DNA of 64,000 nt from Kangiella sediminilitoris (GTDB taxonomy: Bacteria > Pseudomonadota > Gammaproteobacteria > Enterobacterales > Kangiellaceae): positions 62,001 to 126,000 of the forward strand of contig NZ_CP012418.1 of assembly GCF_001708405.1 (NCBI RefSeq), written 5' to 3'. The position numbers and the translations under genes were made by a program. The notes below the pieces were generated by a model, which searched no databases, was not told where the DNA came from, and saw only the letters and a list, made by a program, of their open reading frames with translations. Shown in pieces: positions 1 to 10,835 of this stretch. Position 1 is the first letter of the stretch, and the number at the start of each line of letters is the position of its first letter.

Positions 1-2
1 AT

Positions 3-1010
3 CAATTTGGAATTACAAACAGTAATGAAATGATCGAAATGCAGATGGGGATGGCGTTAGATGGTCTGGAGCAGCCGGAGTTAGCCGTGGAGTATTATGA
101 TAGGGCCGAGGATCTGATGAAACGGGGAGGAAACCGTCGTTACCTGTCAATGCTGTACGAAGCGCGTTCAAAAAATTATGAAATGCTGGGTCAGGAAAAA
201 GAAGCACTGCAGATGATGCAGAAACATCTGGAGTTATCCAGGATCCTGGAAAAAGACAGGGAGCAACAGCAGATACTGGTGTTGCGTTATCAATTTGATA
301 GTGAGCGTAGTGATTTAGAAAATAAGAAGCTGGTAGCGGAAAAGAAATTAAAAGAAACGGAAGTAGAAGCATTAAAGAAGACTCAGCGCTGGCAGCTGGT
401 GGCGATAGTATTAGGCGGTTTATTGTCTCTCGTATTGGTGATACTTATTGTTCGCCAATTTGGCTTATCGAAGCGGTTAAAACAGCAGGCGCTGACTGAT
501 AGTTTAACGGGTGTAGCTAACCGTCGTCATATTGAAAGTTATTGTAAGACTGTTCTGGAACAGGCCAAGCAACATTCAGCTGACGCCAGTATCATTGTTT
601 TTGATATTGATAATTTTAAACAAATTAATGATAAGCATGGTCATGTGGTTGGAGATGAAGTGCTGAAGAAGTTAAGCGAATTTTGCCAAACAATGTTACG
701 TCAATTGGATAAGCTTGGACGATACGGTGGGGAAGAGTTTTTAGTCGTATTGCCACAGGCAAATCTTGAGAACGCTTATCAGGTAGCAGAACGCCTTCGT
801 CTCGGTTTACAACAAATTTCCTTTGGCAGTAACGATCAGCCGTTTAATATTACTGTCAGCCTGGGTGTTGCTGAATATGATAAGAATGAAACGATGGATC
901 AGCTGATTGATCGAGCTGACGAAGCGCTTTATAGAGCTAAATCTCAGGGTAGAAACATGGCACTTGAAGCTAAATCGACCAGGGAAAACAAGGACAAGGT
1001 CGACACTTAG
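3..1010 (+). CDS. TPR/GGDEF diguanylate cyclase, 5' end cut by window
   Basis: The frame is open to the left edge, so this is the C-terminal part of a longer protein. Counting from the Met at 30, residues 1-75 look like TPR helices, about 75-120 form a charged coiled coil, about 122-146 one membrane segment, and about 155-315 a GGDEF domain. The active-site motif is intact as GGEEF at residues 233-237. An RxxD inhibitory site (RQLD) lies five residues before GGEEF, so product inhibition by c-di-GMP is expected. The family makes c-di-GMP from two GTP; sensory repeats outside the membrane part with a cytoplasmic cyclase are usual for this architecture. The signal sensed is unknown. Confidence 0.9.
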   Translation, partial: QFGITNSNEMIEMQMGMALDGLEQPELAVEYYDRAEDLMKRGGNRRYLSMLYEARSKNYEMLGQEKEALQMMQKHLELSRILEKDREQQQILVLRYQFDSERSDLENKKLVAEKKLKETEVEALKKTQRWQLVAIVLGGLLSLVLVILIVRQFGLSKRLKQQALTDSLTGVANRRHIESYCKTVLEQAKQHSADASIIVFDIDNFKQINDKHGHVVGDEVLKKLSEFCQTMLRQLDKLGRYGGEEFLVVLPQANLENAYQVAERLRLGLQQISFGSNDQPFNITVSLGVAEYDKNETMDQLIDRADEALYRAKSQGRNMALEAKSTRENKDKVDT

Positions 1011-1398
1011 AATCCGGTATTCCTGAGGACAGTTTTAGACTGTTATTATAGTGTATTGTGATTTATCTAAAAATCACCAAAAAATAAAAATCTTATATTT
1101 CAATAGTTTATCTCATATTTATAGTTTTGTGATTTAGCCTAATTAAATTACTTTCTTTATAAATCAATGAGTTAAATGGTTTTTTAGAAGAAAGACTTTC
1201 TCCGCAAAATATTCTAAATCGTCAAGGCTCGTAATAAATTACGAGTAATATCAATGGGTTACGGTGTTCTCTCTTCGCTGGTAATGCTGAAAATGGGAGC
1301 AGAAAATTATCGTCGTAAAGCATGACGCTTAGTAACACTTTGAAATATTAATTCTTGATAATCTAAATGTGTCGAGTGATTGATTGAGGAGACACAAA
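1011..1398. other. AT-rich intergenic region with a small palindrome
   Basis: No convincing gene is seen in these 388 bases. A weak hairpin (ACAGT/ACTGT, near 1031-1045) could end the upstream transcript. A perfect inverted repeat GTGATTT-N6-AAATCAC lies at 1058-1077. ATTAC-GA-GTAAT at 1238-1249 is another short palindrome. A 23-codon ATG frame at 1254-1325 has no recognisable similarity and I do not call it a gene. Confidence 0.5.
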
Positions 1399-1899
1399 AT
1401 GACAAATGAACATGATGACCGTAAGGGTCACAACCCCGAAGACGATAAACGCGAATCGGACCATGAAGCTGAAAAAGTAAATAAGGAATCAGCGCAGAAT
1501 CAGGATGATAATGTGGTGGATGGCGAAGCCGAGGTAATCAGTAGCGAAAAAGCCAGTGCTGAAGAAAAGAACTGGGCAATGATGAGCCATATTGCCTGTT
1601 TTGCCGCTCTGATTCCTCTGATACCACTGATTGGTATGGTATTAGGGCCTTTGTTTGTGTGGTTGTTTAAAAAAGAAGAGATGCCGCTGGTGGCTCAAAA
1701 TGGATTGGCTGCATTAAACTTTAATATCACGATGTTTATTGCATACTGTGTGGCGTTTATTCTTTGCTTTATCTTAATTGGTATACCACTGTTGTTCGGT
1801 CTGGTGATATTCCATTTCATCGTGACCATTCTGGCAGCGATAAAAGCAAGCGAAGGTGGCGTATACGAATACCCATTCTCAATAAAACTGGTGAGATAG
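1399..1899 (+). CDS. DUF4870 family membrane protein
   Basis: A 166-residue protein. Residues 1-60 are very acidic and polar and probably disordered. The rest matches the DUF4870 (Tic20-like) pattern: a WAMMSH motif at about residue 62, a hydrophobic segment, an NGLAALNFN motif, then two more membrane segments. The function of DUF4870 is not established. I start at the ATG at 1399 because GAGGAG lies a few bases upstream; the in-frame TTG at 1384 overlaps that ribosome binding site. It is followed by a strong terminator, so it is probably monocistronic. Confidence 0.8.
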   Translation: MTNEHDDRKGHNPEDDKRESDHEAEKVNKESAQNQDDNVVDGEAEVISSEKASAEEKNWAMMSHIACFAALIPLIPLIGMVLGPLFVWLFKKEEMPLVAQNGLAALNFNITMFIAYCVAFILCFILIGIPLLFGLVIFHFIVTILAAIKASEGGVYEYPFSIKLVR

Positions 1900-1927
1900 T
1901 TGGCGGACTCTCTCCCCTGAATAAAAC

Positions 1928-1952
1928 AAGGCGGCTTCGGCCGCCTTTTTTA
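1928..1952 (+). terminator. Rho-independent terminator after DUF4870 gene
   Basis: The stem GGCGGC/GCCGCC (1930-1935 with 1940-1945) has a TTCG loop, is flanked by A and T bases that extend the pairing, and is followed by a run of six T. It sits 29 bases after the DUF4870 stop codon. Confidence 0.9.
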
Positions 1953-1997
1953 TTGCTATGAGGTATACTGGGAACACTTTGAAAAAATAAGCAAGAT

Positions 1998-2594
1998 ATG
2001 TCTATAAAAACAGGGTTGGCGATTGTTATAGCCGTTGCTGTCGTTGTCTGGCTAAAGCAGCCTTCAAAGGTTGAGCTTGGTGAGGGAGTTTTTGCACCAG
2101 ATGAGCCACAGCAAGAAACAATCGATGAGCCACCATTCTTATACAAAGGCTTTGAAATAAAGCCGCTGGCTGATTTTAGTATTACAGCGAAAGTAATATT
2201 GAGAGAAGACTATCGTTATGACAGGGAGGCGGAGTTGTCACCTATGGACCTGGCTCTGGGTTGGGGAAATATGTCTGATGAAGGCGTGTTGAAACATATC
2301 GACTTTAGTCAGTCAGGCCGGTGGTATCGATATCAGTATCAGTCTGCTCCAATTTCTCAGAGCGAAATTGCGACACATAGCGCCAATATGCATATGATTC
2401 CTGCAGAGCCTTGGATAGAAAGTGACTTAGAGCAGGTAAAGGCTGGCCAAATCATCGAAATTAAGGGTAAGTTGGTTGAAGCGACGAATGAGCAGGGCTG
2501 GACCTGGACAAGTTCGCTGACACGACAGGATACTGGCGGTGGCGCCTGTGAACTGGTATTTGTAGAAAGTATAAAAATCATACGGGACGGATAG
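1998..2594 (+). CDS. Membrane-anchored hypothetical protein
   Basis: A 198-residue protein with an N-terminal hydrophobic segment (residues 4-19, uncleaved anchor or signal) and a soluble, probably periplasmic remainder. The central part has a distinctive conserved-looking run with tyrosines, LGWG, and later HSANMHMIPA. I have seen similar unnamed proteins in Proteobacteria but know no function. The MHMIPA segment and the OB-like strands (QIIEIKGKLVEA, then SSLTRQDTGGGAC) suggest a small beta-rich domain. It lies alone between a terminator and the thiamine riboswitch. Confidence 0.65.
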   Translation: MSIKTGLAIVIAVAVVVWLKQPSKVELGEGVFAPDEPQQETIDEPPFLYKGFEIKPLADFSITAKVILREDYRYDREAELSPMDLALGWGNMSDEGVLKHIDFSQSGRWYRYQYQSAPISQSEIATHSANMHMIPAEPWIESDLEQVKAGQIIEIKGKLVEATNEQGWTWTSSLTRQDTGGGACELVFVESIKIIRDG

Positions 2595-2620
2595 AATTAT
2601 CAGCGCATAGTCCCTATAAT
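2592..2620 (+). promoter_or_regulatory. Candidate promoter of the thi operon
   Basis: A perfect -10 hexamer TATAAT lies at 2615-2620, about 10 bases before the start of the TPP riboswitch fold, which is where transcription should begin. The -35 region (about 2592-2597) is a poor match. Confidence 0.55.
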
Positions 2621-2630
2621 AGAGCACATC

Positions 2631-2750
2631 TCTCGGGGTGCCGTAGCGATTAAGGCTTAATTTTAGCCATTGCGCGTTAGGCTGAGACTTAGTTGATTTT
2701 TGACTAAGAACCCGTATTACCTGATCCGATTAGCATCGGCGTAGGGAAGA
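2631..2750 (+). ncRNA. TPP riboswitch (THI element)
   Basis: The leader of thiC carries the conserved TPP aptamer elements in order: GGGGTGCC at 2635-2642, CTGAGA at 2682-2687, the ACCC strand near 2709, ACCTGATC at 2719-2726, and GCGTAGGGAAG at 2739-2749. Between the first two sits an enlarged P3 arm of about 40 bases. In known members, binding of thiamine pyrophosphate lowers expression of the genes downstream; here these are the whole thiamine operon. Confidence 0.95.
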
Positions 2751-2757
2751 GTAGTCT

Positions 2758-4691
<1,934 letters not shown>

Positions 4692-4700
4692 GACATTGTG

Positions 4701-5759
4701 ATGAAGGTAGCGGTTGTTGGAGCCGGTATTGCAGGACGGTTTGTAGCCTGGCGATTAGTAAAGTCTGGCTACAGCGTTGAGTTATTCGATAAAGCAGAAA
4801 AGGACGAGGAATCCGCCTGCTCTTTTGCTGCCGCGGGTATCTTATCGCCGTTGGCAGAGCTGGAGATGGCCGAAGCGGATATATTCCGATATGGCCTGCG
4901 TTCGATGTCTCTTTATCAGGAATGGCTGCCAGAGCTTACACAACCGGTATTTTTTAGACAAATTGGTTCTCTGGTCACAGCGCATGGCAGTGACAAGATT
5001 GAGCTGGATCATTTTTATCGCCTGATTCAGCGAAAAGTTGATCAGGATGATTTGCAACAAAATCCAGTGGAAAAAGTGCAGGTATCAAGCATAGAACCGG
5101 ACCTGGAGCACTTAGGTGAAGGATTATACTTGCCCAGCGAAGGCCAGATAGATCCCATTGGATTGATGGCTGCGCTGGCGTCTGAGTTAGAACAAAGTGA
5201 GGCTGTTAACTGGCATCACAACACAATGGTCGAAGAGGTTATGGGTGGAGCAGTTACTGTGGCCGGAAATACCATCAACTTTGACTGGACGTTTGACTGC
5301 CGTGGACTGGGAGCGAAGGATGATCTGCCATTACGAGCGGTGCGGGGTGAGCTGTTATGGTTACAGGCGCCCGATGTTTCCTTAGAACATCTGACTCGAT
5401 TAATTCATCCGCGTTATCGAATTTATGTGGTACCCAGACCGGACAATATATATTTAATCGGAGCTACTGAAATAGAAAGTGAAGATTATAGCTCCGTATC
5501 GGTGCGCTCCAGTCTGGAACTATTGTCTGCGGCATACAGTGTTCATCGTGGTTTTGGTGAGGCGCGAATTATAAAGAGTGTGGTCAACTGTCGACCTGCC
5601 TTGCCCGACAATCTCCCGACGATTGAAACGGATCAGGGCCTGACCCGAATCAATGGCTTGTATCGACACGGTATTTTAATGGCGCCAGCGGTGGTCGAAC
5701 AGGCTCTGGAAGACTTTGCGCAAAACATCCCAAAGGTAACTCATGCAAATTATAGTTAA
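4701..5759 (+). CDS. thiO: Glycine oxidase ThiO, FAD-dependent
   Basis: A 352-residue flavoprotein beginning with the Rossmann FAD motif GAGIAG at residues 7-12 and ending with a DAO-type C-terminal part (GLYRHGILMAP). ThiO oxidises glycine to dehydroglycine, which ThiG uses to build the thiazole ring; this is the aerobic alternative to ThiH. A GTG at 4698 directly precedes the ATG and either may be used. It follows thiC by 9 bases and its end overlaps thiS by 17 bases, which indicates translational coupling. Confidence 0.92.
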   Translation: MKVAVVGAGIAGRFVAWRLVKSGYSVELFDKAEKDEESACSFAAAGILSPLAELEMAEADIFRYGLRSMSLYQEWLPELTQPVFFRQIGSLVTAHGSDKIELDHFYRLIQRKVDQDDLQQNPVEKVQVSSIEPDLEHLGEGLYLPSEGQIDPIGLMAALASELEQSEAVNWHHNTMVEEVMGGAVTVAGNTINFDWTFDCRGLGAKDDLPLRAVRGELLWLQAPDVSLEHLTRLIHPRYRIYVVPRPDNIYLIGATEIESEDYSSVSVRSSLELLSAAYSVHRGFGEARIIKSVVNCRPALPDNLPTIETDQGLTRINGLYRHGILMAPAVVEQALEDFAQNIPKVTHANYS

Positions 5760-5940
5760 TGATGAAACGTTAGAGATTGAGCAAAAAATGACAGTGGCTC
5801 AGTTTATTGAATGGTTCGAGCAAAGCGGCAATTTTGCCATTGCTGTTAACATGGAGTTTGTGCCTCGTTCTCTATATGAGGAAACAGTGTTGAATGAGAA
5901 TGACCGGGTAGAGATCGTTCAGCCGATGCAGGGTGGTTAA
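5743..5940 (+). CDS. thiS: Sulfur carrier protein ThiS
   Basis: A 65-residue ubiquitin-fold protein ending in the required Gly-Gly (MQGG). Its C-terminal glycine is adenylylated and converted to a thiocarboxylate that donates sulfur to ThiG. A clear AAGGTAA ribosome site lies inside the end of thiO. The enzyme that normally activates ThiS (ThiF) is not encoded in this operon. Confidence 0.95.
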   Translation: MQIIVNDETLEIEQKMTVAQFIEWFEQSGNFAIAVNMEFVPRSLYEETVLNENDRVEIVQPMQGG

Positions 5941-6047
5941 ATTAGAACGACCCAATCGTGGTTGTTACGTGGTTTGGACCGTTGTCTTAGACAGACAATA
6001 TATCTGTTTGTTAAAGCAATAGCTTGGATAAAGTTAAAGGTAGATAA

Positions 6048-6827
6048 ATGTTAGAAATCGGTGGGAAAGAAGTTAACAGTCGATTGTTTCTAGGCACGGC
6101 TTTATATCCCTCGCCACAAATAATGCTGGACGCTATCCGTGCATCTGAAGCAGATATTGTGACTGTATCAGTGCGGCGGGAAGGACAGGGCGGTGAGAAC
6201 TTCTGGAAACAGATTAATCAATTGGACTGCCAGTGGCTTCCTAATACTGCCGGTTGTCACACCGTAAAAGAGGCCGTAACCACAGCTGAGATGGCGCGTG
6301 AAATTTTTCAGACTGACTGGGTCAAGCTTGAAGTCATCGGTGACGAATATAATCTACAACCGGATCCATTTAAACTGATTGAAGCCAGTAAAGAACTGAT
6401 TAAGCGCGGGTTCGAAGTATTCCCCTACTGCACCGACGATCTAGTATTGTGCCAGCGATTACTGGATGCTGGTTGTCAGATACTGATGCCTTGGGGGGCT
6501 CCAATAGGCACAGGTCGAGGATTGAGCGATCCTTACGCGTTGCAAACATTGCGCCAGCGCTTACCGAATGTTCCGATGGTGATTGATGCGGGGATTGGTT
6601 TACCTTCTCATGCAGCGCAGGCTATGGAAATGGGGTTTGATGCAGTGCTATTAAATACGGCAGTGGCCCAGGCGGAAGATCCAGTCAGAATGGCGAAGGC
6701 CTTCAAGCAGGCAGTAGAAGCTGGTCATGACGCCTATCGAGCAGGAGCCATGCCGGTCAGGGATATTGCTAAGCCGAGTACACCGGTGCTGGGAACTCCG
6801 TTCTGGCAACAAGACAAGGGGCAATAA
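6048..6827 (+). CDS. thiG: Thiazole synthase ThiG
   Basis: A 259-residue TIM-barrel protein of normal length. ThiG condenses deoxyxylulose phosphate, dehydroglycine and ThiS-thiocarboxylate into the thiazole phosphate. Family motifs are visible: [12 protein letters not shown] near the N-terminus, TVSVRR, the [15 protein letters not shown] segment, [13 protein letters not shown] and [20 protein letters not shown] precedes the ATG. The 107-base gap after thiS has only a weak ACAGA/TCTGT hairpin, so the operon very probably continues through it. Confidence 0.97.
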   Translation: MLEIGGKEVNSRLFLGTALYPSPQIMLDAIRASEADIVTVSVRREGQGGENFWKQINQLDCQWLPNTAGCHTVKEAVTTAEMAREIFQTDWVKLEVIGDEYNLQPDPFKLIEASKELIKRGFEVFPYCTDDLVLCQRLLDAGCQILMPWGAPIGTGRGLSDPYALQTLRQRLPNVPMVIDAGIGLPSHAAQAMEMGFDAVLLNTAVAQAEDPVRMAKAFKQAVEAGHDAYRAGAMPVRDIAKPSTPVLGTPFWQQDKGQ

Positions 6828-6829
6828 AC

Positions 6830-8326
6830 ATGTCATCAGCAAATAAACCGATTGTCTGGTCGGTTGCTGGCTCTGACTGCTCCGGGCTGGCAGGTCAGGT
6901 AGCCGATATTCGTGCGATTGAGGCCTTAGGTGCTCACCCATGCACGATAACCACGGCCGTGACAGCGCAGAATAATCAACAGGTGCTAGCGGTAAACGCA
7001 CTAACTGCTGAACAAGTTAAATCTCAGTTCGACGCTATAAAAGATGCCTTCCCCGCTCGCGTGATAAAGGTGGGCTTGCTTCCAACCAAAGATTCAATTC
7101 AGGTATTAAACGATTTCCTAGAGAGTTATGACGGATCATTAATTCTTGATCCTGTGATGATGAGTACGTCGGGGAATACTTTGGTTACTGAAGAGACACT
7201 ATCGTTATACCGAAACCTATTCAGCCGAACGACTCTGATAACACCAAACCTGCCAGAACTGGAATTACTTACAGGAATGACGGTGAGTGATGAGCAGTCG
7301 ATTAAAGATGCTGCAAAGCATCTTCAAGAGCAGGGTATTAGTGCTGTCCTGGTCAAAGGAGGCCATATTGAGAAGCTAAAATCAGACGGTGGGAACTACC
7401 TGCACGATTACTTCATCAGCGAACAACAGGAATTCTGGTTACACAGCCTGAAACAGGAAACAAACAATAGCCGTGGTACAGGTTGTATCCTATCCTCTGC
7501 AATAAGTGCCGCATTGGCTCAGTCCTATTCTCTGGAAGATTCGGTTGTTATCGGCAAGATGTTACTCAATCAGGGGCTACGTCATGGCTATGATTTAACG
7601 ACAAAGATTGGGCGTCAAAGAGGACCTTTAAAACCCTTATGCTGGCCAGATGAAGCCAGGGATTTGCCGCTGATTAACTATTCCATGCGAGAACCTGAGG
7701 AAGGAAGCTTCCTCCCCTGTACTGAAAAAAAAGAAATAGGACTATATCCAGTGGTTGATAGAGCCAAATGGCTTGAAAGGTTATTACCGCTGGGCGTGTC
7801 GACTATCCAGCTAAGGATAAAAGACATGTCAGGAGAGGAGTTGGAGCAGGAAATTATAGAGGCTCAGCGAGTAGCCCGAGAATACAATGCCAGACTGTTC
7901 ATTAATGATTACTGGGAGTTGGCGATAAAACATGGTGTATACGGGGTGCATCTCGGACAGGAAGACCTGGTAGATGCCGATGTCGAAGCCATACGTCAGG
8001 CCGGTTTGCGACTTGGTTTAAGTACCCACTGCTATTATGAAGTAGCGAGAGCCCATGCCATTAAGCCAAGCTATCTGGCATGCGGACCTGTGTATCATAC
8101 GGACAGTAAAGACATGCCCTGGATTCCCCATGGCATAGACAACTTAAAGAAATGGATGCAGTTGCTTGAGGGTTATCCGTGGGTTGCCATTGGTGGGATT
8201 AATCTTGAGAGATTTAGAGAAGTAGCAAATACAGAAGTCTCGGGGATTGCCATGATCTCAGCCATAACTCAGGCCGAGGATCCAGAAGCCGTAGCCAAAT
8301 CAATGATGGAGATGATGACAGCATGA
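6830..8326 (+). CDS. thiDE: Bifunctional HMP-P kinase / thiamine phosphate synthase (ThiD-ThiE fusion)
   Basis: A 498-residue fusion. Residues about 8-275 are ThiD: the AGSDCSG nucleotide-site variant of AGSDxSG, GLLPT, LDPVM, and the catalytic SRGTGC motif. Residues about 300-495 are ThiE: LYPVVD, the QLRIKD segment, FINDYWELA, GVHLGQED, GLSTHCY and AIGGI. The protein phosphorylates hydroxymethylpyrimidine phosphate to the diphosphate and couples it to thiazole phosphate, giving thiamine monophosphate. The gene starts 2 bases after thiG and overlaps the rhodanese gene by 4 bases (ATGA). Confidence 0.94.
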   Translation: MSSANKPIVWSVAGSDCSGLAGQVADIRAIEALGAHPCTITTAVTAQNNQQVLAVNALTAEQVKSQFDAIKDAFPARVIKVGLLPTKDSIQVLNDFLESYDGSLILDPVMMSTSGNTLVTEETLSLYRNLFSRTTLITPNLPELELLTGMTVSDEQSIKDAAKHLQEQGISAVLVKGGHIEKLKSDGGNYLHDYFISEQQEFWLHSLKQETNNSRGTGCILSSAISAALAQSYSLEDSVVIGKMLLNQGLRHGYDLTTKIGRQRGPLKPLCWPDEARDLPLINYSMREPEEGSFLPCTEKKEIGLYPVVDRAKWLERLLPLGVSTIQLRIKDMSGEELEQEIIEAQRVAREYNARLFINDYWELAIKHGVYGVHLGQEDLVDADVEAIRQAGLRLGLSTHCYYEVARAHAIKPSYLACGPVYHTDSKDMPWIPHGIDNLKKWMQLLEGYPWVAIGGINLERFREVANTEVSGIAMISAITQAEDPEAVAKSMMEMMTA

Positions 8327-8667
8327 GCCGATTTGTACCTCAAGAAGGCGAGCAGGTTCAGTTCATTGAAGCATCGGAACTGGCACAATGGATGAGCCAG
8401 GAAGATAGCCCGGTAGTGATTGATGTTAGTGGTGAGGAAAAAGGTTTTCAGAGCATGATAAAGGAGGGTGGTGGAACGGTATCAATACCCATTACAGAGT
8501 TTGCGAGCCATATTAACGACTGGGATCCCGATCAGCCGGTGGTCGTGGTTTGTCAGCTTGGACAGAAAAGCTTCAATGCGGCACATCGACTGATAGAGTC
8601 TGATTTTAGCTGCGTTTATAGTTTACAAGGTGGGTTTGAGGCATGGAAGCGCAATACTGATCATTAG
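8323..8667 (+). CDS. Rhodanese-like sulfurtransferase, last gene of thi operon
   Basis: A single-domain rhodanese of 114 residues. The active loop CQLGQKS (about residues 83-89) has the catalytic cysteine and the CxxGxxS spacing expected for thiosulfate or persulfide sulfurtransferases. VIDVS near residue 39 and GGFEAWKR at the end are family marks. Its start overlaps the thiDE stop, so it is co-translated with thiamine genes. I infer that it hands sulfur to the ThiS pathway, replacing the rhodanese part of ThiI or helping IscS; this is not shown by sequence alone. Confidence 0.85.
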   Translation: MSRFVPQEGEQVQFIEASELAQWMSQEDSPVVIDVSGEEKGFQSMIKEGGGTVSIPITEFASHINDWDPDQPVVVVCQLGQKSFNAAHRLIESDFSCVYSLQGGFEAWKRNTDH

Positions 8668-8719
8668 TTTAGCTCATAAAATGTCACAATTTCTAACTGG
8701 CGACATAAAAGGAAGACAC

Positions 8720-8725
8720 TATAAT
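8720..8725 (+). promoter_or_regulatory. -10 box before the YdbS-like gene
   Basis: TATAAT lies 22 bases before the ATG at 8748, and an AAAAGGAGAT ribosome site lies between. No good -35 is seen at the right spacing. It may give the PH-domain pair its own start independent of the thi operon. Confidence 0.4.
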
Positions 8726-8747
8726 AATCAACAAAAAGGAGATAAGA

Positions 8748-9242
8748 ATGCCAGAAATAACCTCACTTACCGAGCAACGTCCATCAGAAGCAAAAAGACT
8801 CCACTCGGATTCGATTAAAGCGTCGAGAATTGCACATGCAATATTTTGCAGTATCCTGCTGCTGGGTGCCATTGTGGTGTCGTTTATTGCCGAAAACTGG
8901 CTAATCGGTTCCATTGCAGCAGGAGCAGTTGTTCTTATCTTTTTAATGGGTTTTATCTGGGCAAAAAAGTCCTACCAATACACCTGGTATTGGCTAACGG
9001 ATGAGGGACTGCATATTCAGCATGGCGTTATATGGAGAAATAAAACGTTAGTGCCGCGCAATCGGATTCAGCATACGGATGTTTCACAGGGACCTTTACA
9101 GCGTCGTTATAAATTGAGTAAATTTATTGTCTATACTGCAGGCACACGAGACGCCTCGGTTCCCATTGATGGATTACTAATTGAAACAGCCAACGACCTT
9201 CGTCAGGAACTGAGACAGGAAGGTGATAGCGATGCAGTCTAA
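8748..9242 (+). CDS. YdbS-like bacterial PH domain membrane protein
   Basis: A 164-residue protein with a polar N-terminus, two membrane segments (about 26-46 and 50-72) and one bPH_2 (DUF304) domain carrying the typical YWLTDEGLHIQHGVIWR and RNRIQHTDVSQGPLQRRY motifs. Proteins of this type occur next to a larger YdbT-type partner, as here; their role is poorly known and is thought to concern the envelope. A strong AAGGAGAT ribosome site precedes the ATG. Confidence 0.85.
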   Translation: MPEITSLTEQRPSEAKRLHSDSIKASRIAHAIFCSILLLGAIVVSFIAENWLIGSIAAGAVVLIFLMGFIWAKKSYQYTWYWLTDEGLHIQHGVIWRNKTLVPRNRIQHTDVSQGPLQRRYKLSKFIVYTAGTRDASVPIDGLLIETANDLRQELRQEGDSDAV

Positions 9243-10734
9243 GGAAGAGCGCAGACTGCATAAGTCTTCCCCAATATTTATCCTACTGGACAACGTCAAA
9301 AAGATTCTTTTTCCCATATTAATCGCACTACTAGGTCCAGGTGGATCCTACTGGGAATATGTTGCTCTGGCGATTGCTCTGGTGGTGAGTCTGGTGTCAA
9401 TTGTACAGTATCGATTTTATCGCTATTGGCTTGAACCTAACCAAATTCGAGTCAAGGAAGGAGTTATATTTCGTAATGAACGCCAGGTTCCTTATAAACG
9501 AATTCAAAATCTGAATTTGTCACAGAACCCATTGCACCGAATTCTGGGGGTCGTCACTGTGCAGCTTGAGTCAGCCTCCGGGGGCAAGCCAGAAGCTGTG
9601 ATCAACGTGGTTGATATGGCCGCAGTACGAGAGCTGAAAGCCATGGTACATGGTGAAAGTGATGATATTAAATCGAATCAGGATGGAACCCAGGAGCAGA
9701 CTCAGCAAAAGCCTGCACTATTGAGACTCCCTTTCGGTGAAATTGTTCGCTATGGAATGATTACGAATAAAGGGCTGGTGATTCTGGCGGTAGTGTTCGG
9801 TTTTATGTCGCAATTAAGCGACGGTTTCATCAAGGACTACATTGAGACTAAGATCATTTCATTGGCAGATTGGCTAAGTGCTAGCTTTGATAGTGTCGTT
9901 GGTGATCTGGGCGCATTGACCATCGTAGTTTATGGGCTGGTAATAGGAATACTGGGGTTATTAGGTTTGTGGCTGTTATCCATCACCTTCGCCCTATTTA
10001 AGTTACATGACTTCGAACTGATTAAGCGCAACCACAAGCTCCAGGCAACAATGGGCCTGATGACGCGGATGCAGGCGACAATACCCATGTCACGCATCCA
10101 GACGCTGACGGTTCGGAACTCGTTACTGCATCGTTGGTTTAAGCGGCTAACTGTTAGCGTTGAAACGGCGGGCGGAGTTAATAATGAAAAGCAGGGACTT
10201 ACCCTGAAAGAAGTTGCTCCATTGATTCGAGCATCCGAACGAAACAGCATTCTTGAAAATTTACAGCCAGAATTATCGTGGAATTCGGTAGACTGGATGC
10301 CCATCGAAAGAGCAGCCATGAAGCGTATATTGAGAAGACTGGGAGCACTTAGCCTGTTGTTAAGTGTCCCGCTCTATCTAAGCCATTGGGCCTATGCCGC
10401 AACAGCCTTTGTTATACTGATTGTATTAAGTTTTCTTTATGCCAAAGCCTATGTTAAGAATACCGCCTACTGCCTTGATCAGGATATGGTTGGATTTAAA
10501 AGTGGCGTTATTTTCAAGAAAGAAACCTATGTACGGTTAAGCAAGATCCAAACGGTAAAAGTCAAAGAAAGCCTGTTTGACCGACGGTACGGAATGGCAA
10601 AGCTGGAAGTGGATACCGCTGGGGCTATAGTAGGGGCACATCATGTTGAGATTCCCTATATTAAGCTGGATGAGGCGTTACGGATTCAGAACAAGCTAGT
10701 CCAGCGAGTCAGTAATAAGCAGTTTGTCTGGTAA
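9232..10734 (+). CDS. YdbT-like protein with three bacterial PH domains
   Basis: A 500-residue membrane protein with repeated units of membrane segments followed by bPH_2 domains. The PH motifs appear three times: PYKRIQNLNLSQNPLHR (about 87), PMSRIQTLTVRNSLLHR (about 285), and RLSKIQTVKVKESLFDR (about 440). It overlaps the YdbS-like gene by 11 bases and is surely coupled to it. The start at 9232 is preferred to the GTG at 9223 because AGGAAGG is at correct distance. Function is unproven. Confidence 0.85.
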   Translation: MQSKEERRLHKSSPIFILLDNVKKILFPILIALLGPGGSYWEYVALAIALVVSLVSIVQYRFYRYWLEPNQIRVKEGVIFRNERQVPYKRIQNLNLSQNPLHRILGVVTVQLESASGGKPEAVINVVDMAAVRELKAMVHGESDDIKSNQDGTQEQTQQKPALLRLPFGEIVRYGMITNKGLVILAVVFGFMSQLSDGFIKDYIETKIISLADWLSASFDSVVGDLGALTIVVYGLVIGILGLLGLWLLSITFALFKLHDFELIKRNHKLQATMGLMTRMQATIPMSRIQTLTVRNSLLHRWFKRLTVSVETAGGVNNEKQGLTLKEVAPLIRASERNSILENLQPELSWNSVDWMPIERAAMKRILRRLGALSLLLSVPLYLSHWAYAATAFVILIVLSFLYAKAYVKNTAYCLDQDMVGFKSGVIFKKETYVRLSKIQTVKVKESLFDRRYGMAKLEVDTAGAIVGAHHVEIPYIKLDEALRIQNKLVQRVSNKQFVW

Positions 10735-10835
10735 GAGCGCAACTGTCGAACGTATCAAATGTGTTGCGATCAATGTTAGAATAGCGGCAATTTATAGCAG
10801 AACGCTGCTGGTAATGATGAAACAAGGGTTTTTCC

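Noticed and set aside
1047-1078. CRP binding site
   Set aside because: TGTGA and TCAC are present but are 12 bases apart instead of 6.
1254-1325. 23-codon frame in the gap before the DUF4870 gene
   Set aside because: Too short and without a clear ribosome site or known family to be called a gene.
9930-10319. 129-codon open frame antisense to the YdbT-like gene
   Set aside because: Composition and position show a shadow of the real gene; no family similarity.
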